A stretch of DNA of 64,000 nt from Narthecium ossifragum. Its lineage: Eukaryota; Streptophyta; Magnoliopsida; Dioscoreales; Nartheciaceae. The notes beneath the pieces were generated by a model, which worked only from the letters and a program-made list of their open reading frames with translations, did not search any database and was not told the origin of the DNA. This document shows positions 44,762-64,000 of this stretch, piece by piece. Positions within the stretch are counted from its first letter, which is position 1, and each line of letters starts with the position of its first letter. The position numbers and the translations under genes are program-made. The stretch covers positions 25,798,129-25,862,128 of the forward strand of contig OY986968.1 in assembly GCA_963920575.1 (NCBI GenBank), read 5' to 3'.

Positions 44762-45485
44762 GGATGGAGAAGTAGAGGAAGAGAGAGAGAGAGAGATCCG
44801 AATGAGGAGGACCACTGGACAAGAAACGAGATTTGAGTACATTCTATATAGGAAAAGGGAAAGCGTTTCACATATTCGTCGTGGATTAGCCAGCATGAAG
44901 GGAAAGGATCGATCCCCCGCGGGAAAGGATAACATATTAAAAACAACCACCACCACTCCTCCACCGCCATCTCGTGAGGAAACGCGCTCTCAAAGTGGAA
45001 CGGAGGCAAACCCGCGATTCCGGAATGGGAAAGGAATCGTTTCTGAGGAACTGGGGACAGGTGGCGGTGGGTGATATTTTGCGAAAAAGCCTCTGAAGGA
45101 AGGTTATGGGAAAAGCAACGATTCGGGGTGTCATTAGTCAATTTTTTAGGCTAAGAGAAGGAGTGTTTGGCGGGACATGTGGATAATTAATCCGTCGGCA
45201 GACAGGGATGCGAGATGGGGGCCGATATGGACGGCTGGGATTGGGTGGATGTCTGGACCGAGGTTTCCCCGCGGCGAGGACGTCGGTTGAGGTGGTCGGA
45301 GAGGACATCGTACTGTACGATGGAGTTTAGGATCTTCATGATGGATCCACTACTTTTTTTTTATGGAAGGTAGAACCTCCGTGACGAGAAAAAAGTGAAA
45401 CCAGTAGTTTGTGTACACGTGACATGATATGCGTGATACATATGTCACATATTCGATTGTCTATTACCGGTTCTTATTCTAATTC
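44762..45485. other. Upstream region of the NCL gene
   Basis: GA-rich leader next to the NCL start (about 44765-44815) and GC-rich DNA to 45310. No separate gene seen. Confidence 0.5.
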
Positions 45486-46285
45486 ATCGATAATTCACTA
45501 TGAATGAATTAGTTAAATGAAGAATATGTGAAATTAGCTGAATCGGGAATGAGCTGAATCTGGTGATTCTGTGGATTTTGGTTCTGTTATTTAGTTGGTC
45601 TGTATGGGATGAGCTGAATCTGTTGATTCTGGCGTTTGGCTTGTCTATTATGGATGAGCTGAATCTTCTAATTTTGTGGATTCTGGTGTTTGGTTCATAA
45701 ATCTCTGAATTGGAACCGAGTGAATTTTGACAGCATGTTAATAAGAAAATTTTAAGTTTTCTTCAAATTAAGACATGTTTTTTATTATAATAATAACAAT
45801 ACCCATAAGATATGATTGATCGAAATTATTGAAAATTTAGGTAAAATTAATTCTTTGAATGCATCTAATCATGTAAAATGATTGATCGAAATTATTAAAA
45901 ATTCAGGTATAATTTAAGTTATAATATATTAAATGATTTTATAAATTAAATTACATCAAATATTTGCTTTAAAAAATACTCAATATTGGTCTTATAACGA
46001 AGATATCGATGATATCTTTCCAATGAGACTAATTTCATAAAGTTTCAACAAGTATATTTAAAGTTATGATAAATATAGCCATTTTAAATATAAAGGGTAA
46101 AACAGTCATTCATAGGAGAATCTCAAATTTGGGATCCGGTGGGATGGATAGCGACGTCCGCTCAATTCGAGCGGACGCCGCGATTCCAAATGATAAAATG
46201 AGCCAAACAACCGAATGAGTTGAATCTGGAATCCGCTCATTCCTTAATTCATCTAATCCATCTCATACCAGTGCAGCCAAACATG
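45486..46285. repeat. hAT-like non-autonomous element with GAGCTGAATC repeats
   Basis: Three direct copies of GAGCTGAATCT-x-TGATTCTG-like words near 45552-45690 are mirrored by GAATGAGTTGAATCTGGAAT near 46213. Terminal GTTTGGCT/AGCCAAAC words face each other. The interior is AT-rich with no coding frame. A 9-bp stem hairpin (CGTCCGCTC at 46155, GAGCGGACG at 46169) lies near the right end. No TSD was identified. Confidence 0.45.
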
Positions 46286-46290
46286 CCCTA

Positions 46291-46361
46291 TGAGGGCGTT
46301 TGACCGCCCATTCGCCGGATTCCACGGATCTACGGGGATCCGGCGGTGCCAAACGCACCTT
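46291..46361. repeat. Small foldback (about 70 bp)
   Basis: GGGCGTTTG-ACCGCC and CATTCGCCGGATTCC pair imperfectly with GGATCCGGCGGT and CCAAACGC, making an almost complete hairpin, next to the hAT-like unit. Confidence 0.5.
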
Positions 46362-46499
46362 ACAATAGATCAATCAATCAGTAGTGGGTTACCCATAGAT
46401 GTCAATCAATCGGTAGCTCACTACCGATAGACACCTTTTCCGTAACCAACTACCGATTAATTGATCTAGTTTATCAAACTAGATCAAGAACCGGTAATA

Positions 46500-47530
46500 G
46501 ACTACTAATAAGTGTATATTATTGTTAGCCATAAATATAACAATGTCTTAAAGTCATTTCGGTGATTAACAAAATCAATGACAATTTCGTAAATATTACC
46601 AATCGACCAATAAATACTTCAATTTTGACACAACTGAAGTATTTTGGTCATAACTTTTATATAAGTATCCAAATTGGGTGAGTCTTAAACCATTGGAAAG
46701 ATGACAAAAAGATCTAAAACTTTCATGTTGTCGAGATTTCAAATTCCATCGTTTAGTGTGTCAAACTGGCAGTCAAAGTACTCAGTGACAAAGTAGTAAA
46801 TAATGACCGAATTTCTAAATATCATCGTCCAAAATGGCCGATGTCATCGTCCATTTCTCATCGGCCAAAATCTCATCATCCATATTTGGCTAATCGACCA
46901 TATTAGCTATTAATGTAGTCTAATTGTTTTAGCAAATTGAGTGTTTCTGGTACCGTTGGAAAGATAATTTGAAGATCTACAACTTTCATGTTCAGAGTTT
47001 TTCCAAATTCCAAGATTATCATCGGCAAAATTACAACGGAAGACAGGAGACGTTGTTTAGTGACAGTTGCAGAGCAGTTCAGACCGGTTATGCAGTTCTG
47101 ACGATTTCCACTTTCAAAGCAACAGTTGCAACGTAGTGGGTGGTTCGGGTGGTTTCAATGTGGTTTCCAGAAGCTCTATAAAAGGCCAAGAGGATGAAGA
47201 AAAATCTCTCTCCCGAAATCAAAAACAAATCAATTTTTTATCTTTATTTATTATCAATGTAGCTTTGCTTATCTTAATTAATGAAGCTTTTTCTTTAATT
47301 CATAGGAGTAGTATTAGCATAGTTCCATTCATAGGAGTAGTTCTAGCATAATTTTATCACTCATAAGAGTAGATCTATCACTCATAGGAGTAGTTATAAG
47401 ATAGTTCATCACCCATTATTCTCATTTTCTATTATACTTTCAATTTTCCATTCCCAAAAGCTTCAACACCTCCGTTCGAACTGAGTGTTCGAAGGAGTTG
47501 AACCTTGTCACAATCCCCTACAGATTAATT
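46500..47530 (+). mobile_element. Probable LTR remnant of a related retrotransposon
   Basis: 46818-46900 holds five TGGNCGA/TCGNCCA words in under 100 bp, the same motif as the U3 of the Tat element. About 280 bp downstream lies a TATA box, CTATAAAAG, at 47176-47184. A leader-like region follows with several copies of CATAGGAGTAG (about 47303-47390). The layout, motif cluster then TATA then leader, repeats that of the 10865-25603 LTRs but the sequence is otherwise different. Ends and TSD were not found. Confidence 0.45.
47176..47184 (+). promoter_or_regulatory. TATA box of the LTR-like remnant
   Basis: CTATAAAAG in GC-richer context, followed within 40 bp by AAGAGGATGAAG. Fits a plant pol II core promoter. 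Confidence 0.45.
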
Positions 47531-47950
47531 AGAGTTACATAATTTATGTGCCAACAATTACACATACCACATGTTCATGTATACAAATCTTTAGTAATTA
47601 GTGAAAGCTTTGACACCACATCAGTCAATGCAAACCTCTATTCATTTAATAACACCGTAAGCTCTTTTTAATTTAAATCATATAACTTATCATGTCATCA
47701 AAAGGATTTTGATATATTTCACCTCGAGTTTGATGTCAATGCATCTTGCTTACTTTGAGATGAAGTTATTTTTTTTCATGAGTTTTTGTTTTAAAGAGTC
47801 AACTCAGTCTCCACTCCAGTACCAACCAAACAATAAAAACTGACAAGCCATTTCACAGGAATTCACTTTGCAAAAATCTGTACTTTAAAAAATGACTCCA
47901 CTCCACCCAGTCCTGAGCAACCAAACATGCCCTTATAAAGACATGACAAA
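47531..47950. other. AT-rich spacer
   Basis: No gene or repeat recognised. It ends at the target site of the ORF1-only retroposon. Confidence 0.5.
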
Positions 47951-47971
47951 CCATATAACGTGGAGGGGAGA

Positions 47972-48679
47972 ATGAGAGGCGAACGAGAGACTGGAGGCGG
48001 TGATGGACTTACCGACGGCGAACGAGAGGTTGGAGGTGGTGCTGGACTTCCCGACGGCGCTCGGGTGGCCGAGGGAAGGACCAAACTTTCGTATGCAGCT
48101 ACAGCTGCTGGGCCGGGTCTCCGAACGGTCTTCATCACACCGGAGCAAAGGGCGAAGCTTGGTCCCTTGTACGCTAACGAAATCGTCCTCGATGATGCGC
48201 TTCTTGATCGCTGCTGCAAACGCTGGGAATTTGCCTTGTATGGCAGATTTATGGGGGGGAGAATTCCGCTGGTTGTTCTCCGACATAAATTGTTGCTCCT
48301 TTGGGGCACGACGACCAATTTCCAGGTGGTGGACTTGAAGGGGGGTGTGTTTGTCTTCCGGTTTGAGAATGCGGTCGACATGCATTACGTGCTCACCCGG
48401 GGACCATGGGCCGTTAATGGCCATATGATCTCTCTCTTGCGCTGGAGGGAAGGCTGGACCCCAACCGTGGCGAGCTTCAAGAAGATGCCGGTGTATGTCC
48501 GCATGCCTGACCTGGACATCGAGCTCTATGATGAAGAAGTGGTGATGAAGCTGGTTTCATCTATAGGGATGCCGTTGGCGGTGGATGTCCCTATGGTGGC
48601 AGATGCGCGGGGCCGTTTCGCGCGTGCTTGTTTCGAGGTTGATCTGGATCAGCCGTTGAAGACGGGGGGTTGCCGTTGA
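47972..48679 (+). CDS. DUF4283-domain ORF1 protein of the half-LINE
   Basis: From the ATG at 47972, 8 bp after the element start, 235 codons. A Gly/Glu-rich N-terminus leads to a DUF4283 domain, with KRWEFALYGRFMGGRIPL, VFVFRFENAVDMHYVLTRGPW and KKMPVYVRMPDLDIELYD. DUF4283 is the usual N-terminal domain of plant L1 ORF1 proteins, which bind the LINE RNA. The frame ends shortly after DLDQPLK, where a G6 run sits. The CCHC knuckle continues in another frame, so a one-base slip in the G run has probably split ORF1. Confidence 0.8.
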   Translation: MRGERETGGGDGLTDGEREVGGGAGLPDGARVAEGRTKLSYAATAAGPGLRTVFITPEQRAKLGPLYANEIVLDDALLDRCCKRWEFALYGRFMGGRIPLVVLRHKLLLLWGTTTNFQVVDLKGGVFVFRFENAVDMHYVLTRGPWAVNGHMISLLRWREGWTPTVASFKKMPVYVRMPDLDIELYDEEVVMKLVSSIGMPLAVDVPMVADARGRFARACFEVDLDQPLKTGGCR

Positions 48680-49470
48680 GGAAGCGTGGAGTCGTCACCC
48701 ATGTCTCTTTCGTCTACGAGCACATCACCATCTGCCCTCGCTGTGGACGTATCGGGCATCTGGCCGATCGATGCTCCCTACCGGTGGCTGAACCGCTCAC
48801 ACCGGAGGGAGAGGTCCCGGCGGGACGGAACTCCTCCGCTGTGGTGCATGATGCCATGGTAGAAGATTTGGGGGGCAAGGAGGGAGTGCCGATGGATGAT
48901 CTACAGGCCCGTCTGCCACCGCCTGTGGTGGCCGGAGCGGAGGACGAAGGGTGGCAGATCGTCCGTCGCTCGCGCCCTGCGGCCCGAGGTGGCCTCCGTC
49001 GTCTCGATAAGCGTGCGCCTCCAGCGAGTTTCCCGAGGGATGCTGTCGACCGGCGGACCGCGGGATCCGCTCCACGTGGTGTTCCCCCGGCGGAGATCGG
49101 CGAGGAGCCACCGCGAACGCTGCGGCGGATAAGCGTGCGCCTCCAAAGGGTTTCCCGAGGTCTGGTGTCGACCGTCGGACCGCGGGATCCGCTCCACGTG
49201 GTGTTCTCCCCGGCGGAGATCGGCGAGGAGCCACCGCGAACGCTGCGGCGGATAAGCGTGCGCCTCCAAAGGGTTTCCCGAGGTATGGTGTCGACCGTCG
49301 GACCGCGGGATCCGCTCCACGTGGTGTCCTCCCCGACGGAGATCGGCGAGGAGCCACCGCGGACGCTGCACTGCCGCGAGTCGCCGCCGCCATTCGCGAC
49401 CATGAGGGCTCGTGGCAGAAGGGGCTTAATGGCGCTGGTCGAGCGGCTGCAGGAGGGCGACAGGCCTTAA
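48670..49470 (+). pseudogene. CCHC zinc-knuckle part of the half-LINE ORF1
   Basis: After the slip, the frame reads VTHVSFVYEHITICPRCGRIGHLADRC, a C-x2-C-x4-H-x4-C zinc knuckle in its normal place behind DUF4283. The rest is acidic/Pro-rich, then three 41-residue repeats (49000-49377) rich in Arg (RRISVRLQRVSRG). The frame ends TAA, overlapping the next ATG (TAATG). Confidence 0.75.
49000..49377 (+). repeat. 123-bp tandem repeat, about three units
   Basis: Units begin CGGAGATCGGCGAGGAGCC at about 49091, 49214 and 49337, spaced exactly 123 bp (41 codons). A partial older unit precedes them from about 49000. Last unit ends after the shared GAACGCTGC/GGACGCTGC word. Very low divergence between units 1 and 2 suggests recent expansion. 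Confidence 0.9.
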
Positions 49471-49979
49471 TGCCTGATGATGGTGTGCGACAGGAGGGGC
49501 CACGTGGCCCGTTGGCAATGGTGGAGCCATTGCTCGGTGGCTTACAACCGGACGCCCAGCTCGTTGGGCATGGGCCTTCAAGCGGGCCACGGATTGGCAG
49601 CCCAAGCGTCGGTGGGTCTGGTCTGGGCATACTGATGAAGGGGAAGAACCAAGTTACCTCCTATGTACAGCCCAGTTTTATTGATCGCAGCTTACTACCC
49701 TACATACCTGATCCGCCTATCAGAGAGGAGGAGTTGGATGACATTCACATGACGGCGGTCAACCGCATGCACTCAGCTCTCCGTGCAGCTACCCCGATCT
49801 ACGATCCCACTCGTTATGCTGAGATGGAGGATGAGGATGACACGGAGAGCAGCAATGGTGATCATGAGATGACGTTGGCTCCTACAGAGTCCACATTTTC
49901 CGAACGCAGTAACCGGCGAAAGCGTCGTCTTGCTTTCACTCCGGGCGAGCACACTGTCACTGTTCTCGATGAGATTTGA
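49470..49979 (+). CDS. C-terminal ORF of the half-LINE
   Basis: 169 codons from an ATG overlapping the previous stop. The second half is acidic, with DDIHMTAVNRMHSALR, and a basic patch SNRRKRR near its end. I recognise no family. It may be the normal C-terminus of ORF1 shifted by indels in the repeat, or a separate product made by reinitiation at TAATG. Confidence 0.45.
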   Translation: MPDDGVRQEGPRGPLAMVEPLLGGLQPDAQLVGHGPSSGPRIGSPSVGGSGLGILMKGKNQVTSYVQPSFIDRSLLPYIPDPPIREEELDDIHMTAVNRMHSALRAATPIYDPTRYAEMEDEDDTESSNGDHEMTLAPTESTFSERSNRRKRRLAFTPGEHTVTVLDEI

Positions 49980-50785
49980 TTCCTAGGATTGTAGGGGCGC
50001 CGGAGCTGAAGTCCATGGGTCTGGACAACCGTTTTGACTCTTTGAGTCCGTCATGTTTTGTTCCATGTAATGGATCTTGTTACTTTTGGTCCCGGGAGGG
50101 CGGCTACGACCCTCTTTTTTTCTTGACCGGCTGATGTAAGTAGAGATGTTCTAATAATCTAGCCTTCGGGCTCAACTCATAAATAAATAAAAAATAAAAA
50201 AAAACCATATAACGTGGATTAAAAACACACTCCAAGCTTCCGCTGAATAAAACACTACCTTTTCTTTGTAGTAGGCCGGGCCCATATGATCCAAGAAACA
50301 TCTAACCACTTCAGATCTTTCTCGAGATCAACGAGTATTAATGGTGGCAGTTAATTTTGCAAATGGCTTCGCCCCATGGTTCTATTCTTTTATCTGCTCC
50401 ACTACTTTTAAAGATAGGCTAAATTATGTATTAGTGTCCTATAGTTTTGGTCAACTTTTTATATGGTCCCTGAACTTCAATTTCGTGACATTGAGTCCCT
50501 CGATTTTATTTTTGGTTCTCATGTGAGCCTCCACCCCAATTTCCGTCTTCTAACTAACGGCAAAAGGCCCCTTCCGTCAGCTAACCTCTTCTCCCACTTC
50601 CGTCGTCGAAAGAGAAGCTGTCCCCATCCCAACCTCTTCTCCCACTTCCCTCAATCCCCTCCTCCACCTCTTCTCCCACTCCTCTCTCTCCTGTCACCCA
50701 CCCTAAGCTGTCCCCATCCCAACCTCTCCAATCCCTAACCCTATCCGCGACCCCCTTCCCCCGCTCCTCCTGCTCCGCTTCCTCC

Positions 50786-51043
50786 CGCGATATCATCACC
50801 CCCGACCGCCGCCTCGCCAAGCTGCTCCCCTCCGCGGCCTGGCGCAGCCGCGCTGCCGCCTCCTCCTCTGTCTTTAACCGCCTCCGACGTCTTAACCTCC
50901 TCCACAACGCCTCCCGCGTCCTCATCGCTGGCGCGGGCGCGGGCCACGCCGTTGCTGCCCTCCGAGGGGCTGGCGTTGTCGATGTGACCGGCGTCGACCT
51001 CGTCGACTTCCCACCGCTCGTCCGCCGCGCCGATCCCCACTAG
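50786..51043 (+). pseudogene. Captured SAM-dependent methyltransferase fragment
   Basis: The frame ends in TAG at 51041-51043. It reads SSSVFNRLRRLNLLHNASR, then VLIAGAGAGHAVAALRGAG, VVDVTGVDLVDFPPLVRRA. This matches motif I (glycine-rich SAM-binding loop) and the following acidic strand of plant methyltransferase-11-like proteins. About 85 residues survive. The catalytic half is missing, so it cannot be an active enzyme. Confidence 0.75.
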
Positions 51044-51448
51044 CTCCATCTTGGCGCCGCAACCGCAGCCCTTCCCGGCGGCGAGCATGCCCTCTCCGGG
51101 CTCCCTCACCCTGTCCTCCCTCGACGTCGCCCCATCCACCTACGTGATCCATGCGCCGCCGGCTTCCTTCCCGTTGACGGGTTCCCATGTGCGCCGCCAC
51201 CCGCAGGTTCCCATGCATAGGAGCGCGGGAGTGCAGGAGAGAGAGAGGCAGAGGAGGAGAGAGGGAGGCCGAGGAGAGAGAGAGGTCGAGGAGAGAGAGA
51301 GAGGCAGCCAAGGAGAGAGAGAGAACTCATGTTCTGATTTGGGTGGTGGCCATCGTCAACCTCATCATCGAGCTCTCCTCGCCTCCCGCCTCCGGCCATC
51401 GTCAACCTCGCCGTCGACGTCGCCCTCTCCGCGGCCAGGCCAACTTGC

Positions 51449-51903
51449 TCACCAACATGCACTGCTACAACAAAGCCAAATTCTGGGGTGGCGTCGGCAT
51501 TCTTGTCCGGCTCGCCGGATTAGCTCAGACTAGGATTGCCAACTCCTACATGGACTGCACCGGGATAGTTCTCGAGGACCCGGTGCAAGTCCACATAACC
51601 AACGCCTTCTTCTTGGGCAACGCCAACATCGTGTTGAGGTCGATCAAGGGGAAAATCTCCGACGTGGTGATCTCCGACAACATGTTCGCCGGAACAGGAT
51701 GGACCACGCCGATCATAGAGCTGGACGAGTCCAATGGGCCGTTCCACCAGGTAGACCAGGTTGTGATCGACCACAACAACGTGCTGGAGATGAACGTGAA
51801 GTCGACGGTGGCGCAGATGACGGTGGCCGAAAAGGGGAAGAGATGGGTGGCGGACTTCTCGTCAATCCTCGTCTTCCCTAACCTGATAAACCACGTACAG
51901 TAA
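51449..51903 (+). pseudogene. Captured QRT3-like polygalacturonase C-terminal fragment
   Basis: The frame begins near NMHCYNKAKFWGGVGILVR and continues with ANSYMDCTGIVLEDPVQVHI, FFLGNANIVLRSIKG, DNMFAGTG, ELDESNGPFHQVDQVVIDH, and WVADFSSILVFPNLI. This is the C-terminal half of QUARTET3-type pectinases (parallel beta-helix), which split pollen tetrads by pectin breakdown. It keeps an open frame to its natural stop after HVQ, so a fusion peptide is possible if transcribed. The catalytic half is absent. Confidence 0.85.
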
Positions 51904-52196
51904 TCCATGGTGCTGAGCGAGCTGTGTTATATCCCGGCGCACGCGGTCATCGAACTTGACGGAAGGGGGTCACGTGCGGCGCACGTGACCCTTTTGCCGT
52001 TAGTCAAAAGACGGAAATTGGGGTGGAGGCCCACATGAGAACCAAAAATAAAATCGAGGGACTCAATGTCACGAAATTGAAGTTCAGGGACCATATAAAA
52101 AGTTGACCAAAACTACAAGGTACTAATACATAATTTAGCCTTTAAAGATATGATAATACAAGCAGATAAACATGAGCTAATAATGAAGAGTAGTGA

Positions 52197-52229
52197 TTTG
52201 TGCACATGGGATGTACCCATGTGCACAAA
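52197..52229. repeat. Perfect hairpin, 14-bp stem and 5-base loop
   Basis: TTTGTGCACATGGG and CCCATGTGCACAAA around ATGTA. A diverged second copy of the same hairpin follows at about 52256-52290 (TTTGTGTACATGA / ACGTACACAAAT). Together they suggest a small foldback element. Confidence 0.75.
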
Positions 52230-52420
52230 CACTGTTCGTTAATCCAACGGTAAGGATTTGTGTACATGATACATCCCACGTACACAAATCATTTTCGAGT
52301 AATGAAAGTCAAATGGACGTGAGGTGGCGAAAAGATACAACGCATTAGAAAGTTTAAAAGAGGACAGCCCAAAAGACGTGGGCCAACTCCTCTCCACGAC
52401 GCAAGTGGTCCAGCCCACAG

Positions 52421-52442
52421 TCACTGTCACTGTCACTGTCAC
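52421..52442. repeat. (TGTCAC)n microsatellite
   Basis: Between three and four copies of the hexamer TGTCAC, flanked by unique sequence. Confidence 0.9.
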
Positions 52443-52609
52443 GAACGGATGGGGGCTAACAGTCGCCACACCAGGGATATTCTATCCTGCTGCTTATAAC
52501 ATAAGATCGACCAGATAACGGAATCCTCGGTATACATGTCCATATCGCATAAATGAGACCTCGTCCTGTAAATTCCATAATTTATACCGGATTCATCCGG
52601 AGCTCATTT

Positions 52610-52745
52610 TGATTGAGGATAAGTATACATAAATCCCATTTATGCATCCAAATACTTTATCCACAATCTTATATAACTTCTTTTAATGCTTGCATAACTT
52701 TTACTTTATCCAACATATAAATTTATCATATTCTCAATCCAAATG
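52610..52745. repeat. Second copy of the GGATAAGTATACATAAA MITE-like repeat
   Basis: Same termini and internal order as 27840-28015: a CATTTATGCATCCAAATA-like block, then TGCATAACTTTTACTTTATCC, ending TCAATCCAAATGGACC. Confidence 0.55.
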
Positions 52746-52972
52746 GACCCTCAGTGTTACCATGAACACCCTCTGCTCTTGGTAAAACTTTCTGTCAGAA
52801 TAGGCTCCAAACAAGATTCAAGAGCAGCACAAGATCCAAGAGCAGCACCAGCAATCACGCTTCCAAAATTCTTCAGGTAATTTGTATGACAAACTACCTT
52901 GCTGAACTCAAATCTTGCATGTGGTACAGCGGATTTCCCAAATTCAAACTTCTCAACAGCCCTTATGGTCGG

Positions 52973-62894
<9,922 letters not shown>

Positions 62895-64000
62895 CTGTAG
62901 ATGCAAACTTGATAAACGAAATATTTAATGCAAAAATTTTACAAGAACTGAAGAACAATGTCATCCAAAAAATTATAAACTCTCACGACATGTTATTGGT
63001 TTTCCAAGAGGGCAAGAGGAGTACCTCTTCTTTTTTGAAACTGTGAGATTGATCCTACAATGTTCTATCTGCAACTAATAGTAAGGATGGAATGCTCATT
63101 GCGATTTAAGGGTTTATTTCTTTCGCTTGAGTTCAAATAGTGGCCGCATGTGCGATGAAAACAATCCTTTGTAGGATCGACCTGGTTGTGGATGTCCAAC
63201 AATCTCATGGAGAGGTGCACGACCTCCATACACCATCTGACAGCTCTTTTGGTGTGCTGAATGAGGGAAAGGGGGGATCAAGAATGGGAATAAAGATGAC
63301 AACAAGGGAGTGGGACTCAATGACTTACTTCTCCACATAAAAATCCCCTCCTTTTTTTCTATTTCTTTTCTTTTTTTCTTTTTCTCACTTTTTTTATCTA
63401 AGTGTCAGTCAGATTTATTTTGTTTCCCCAAGCAATGCATCTAAGAAGAGATCAAAGAGTAGTGTCTAATGAATTTGAGCTCCTCTTTCTTTCATCTCTC
63501 TATTCAACAAAATTGGCTAGTTATGTAATTAAACCTTGAATAAACTACTACATGGTCGACTTTCAAAGTTGAGCATGTAAATTGTACTTATCTAGCTCTC
63601 AAATTACGCAAACTTTCCACCAAATCAAAGGCTATGTCGAGGTTGGACAAATATCGCCTTCCAATTTGCAATACCCAATTATACAAGTTTTAAAAACAAC
63701 TCTAAACCTGGCCGCAATTTAGGAAGAGTTGGCAATAGTATCTCAAGAGTATTAGTAGCCCGCTAAGCCCTTAATTGACCTTCTAAGGAGTCATTCTGTA
63801 ACAGAATACAATTTAGTTATCTAGTCCTAGGATAAACTTCCAAACAAAATATATGTGTATCGAACACAAAGTTTGCATCATGAGACCCTCAAAAGCATTT
63901 ACTACAATCCAACTATGCTAGTATCTCATGTGGTGCCTAGGTACATATCTGTAAGACTCATGGCCTCCAATGTACAGGTCACAAGTTTAAGCACCAGCTG
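62895..64000. other. Helicase intron or upstream region; no gene confirmed
   Basis: The next upstream helicase exon, which should carry the DEAH box and motif III (SAT), was searched for on the minus strand and not found, so it lies beyond 64000. The interval 63160-63240 contains a coding-like stretch with no family match; probable transposon debris. Confidence 0.5.

Larger units (their letters stand above)
47965..50204 (+). mobile_element. ORF1-only LINE-derived retroposon (half-LINE)
   Basis: Flanked by a 14-bp TSD, CCATATAACGTGGA (47951-47964 and 50205-50218), extendable by three A. It ends CTAGCCTTCGGGCTCAACTC, then AT-A-rich tail (AAATAAATAAAAAATAAAA). It carries LINE ORF1-type domains (DUF4283 and a CCHC knuckle) but no endonuclease, RT or RNase H. 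Since TSD and tail are both intact, the missing ORF2 is not due to 5' truncation. The 3' tail nearly equals that of the LINE at 5600-6946, so mobilisation by that LINE family is likely. Confidence 0.85.
50417..52140 (+). mobile_element. Pack-MULE carrying methyltransferase and QRT3-like fragments
   Basis: Inverted repeats of about 150 bp at 50417-50570 and 51975-52140 begin GGCTAAATTATGTATTAGT. They are flanked by a perfect 10-bp TSD, TTTAAAGATA (50407-50416 and 52141-52150). The interior, in order on the plus strand, has a pyrimidine-rich block, a methyltransferase fragment (50786-51043), a GA-rich block (51230-51330), and a polygalacturonase fragment (51449-51903). The repeats are over 90% identical by eye, so activity was recent. 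No transposase. Confidence 0.92.

Noticed and set aside
48714..49630. Long minus-strand frames, Arg/Pro-rich
   Set aside because: Shadows of the 123-bp repeat and the CCHC ORF; GC-rich repeats stay open in several frames.
50581..51533. Several long frames in the Pack-MULE other than those reported
   Set aside because: GC- and GA-rich low-complexity sequence; only the methyltransferase and QRT3-like frames carry family motifs.
63114..63340. Upstream helicase exon or new gene
   Set aside because: Neither strand shows DEAH, Walker A or SAT motifs, and no family match was found.

Overview
This is plant nuclear DNA, most likely from a monocot: several genes have GC-rich coding exons set in AT-rich introns. 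The species cannot be fixed from the sequence. All positions and splice sites come from reading by eye, so treat them as careful models. There is one assembly gap of exactly 200 N (34247-34446).

Host genes. (1) A possible first coding exon of an IQ-domain (IQD) protein, minus strand, near 2.9 kb. (2) A tandem pair of membrane-anchored ATL-type RING-H2 E3 ligases at 9894-10580 and 26710-27375, duplicated together with their upstream DNA. (3) A five-exon SPEAR/SPOROCYTELESS-like EAR repressor (35659-37222, plus). (4) A seven-exon EF-hand NCL-type Na+/Ca2+ exchanger (38213-44761, minus, 588 aa). (5) The C-terminal two thirds of a DEAH-box RNA helicase of the DHX35/DEAH9 group (52973-62894, minus, 16 exons seen), whose N-terminal exons lie beyond the right edge.

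Mobile DNA fills most of the rest. A 14.7-kb Tat-lineage Ty3/Gypsy retrotransposon (10865-25603, TSD TAAAC) splits the two ATL copies. Its gag-pol is on the minus strand and broken by five in-frame stops, while a five-exon, 1116-aa gene with a plant mobile domain lies intact on the opposite strand between integrase and the 3' LTR. A degenerate word, TGGNCGATA, is strongly over-represented in the U3 region and through the whole element, which suggests an element-encoded protein plus dispersed DNA-motif system. Three Mutator-like elements occur. One (50417-52140) joins pieces of a methyltransferase gene and a QRT3-like polygalacturonase gene. One (7275-9312) sits upstream of the first ATL gene, with the uninterrupted site visible in the second copy. 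One at the left edge carries a class III chitinase fragment. An ORF1-only LINE-like retroposon (47965-50204) with a 14-bp TSD shares its 3' tail with a 5'-truncated LINE at 5.6-6.9 kb. A 2165-bp solo LTR (31918-34082, TSD GATGC) is nested in a related LTR and holds six pairs of an AGATCGATCT palindrome, each pair about 22 bp apart. hAT-like MITEs and other short repeats fill further gaps.

No tRNA, rRNA or CRISPR array was recognised.
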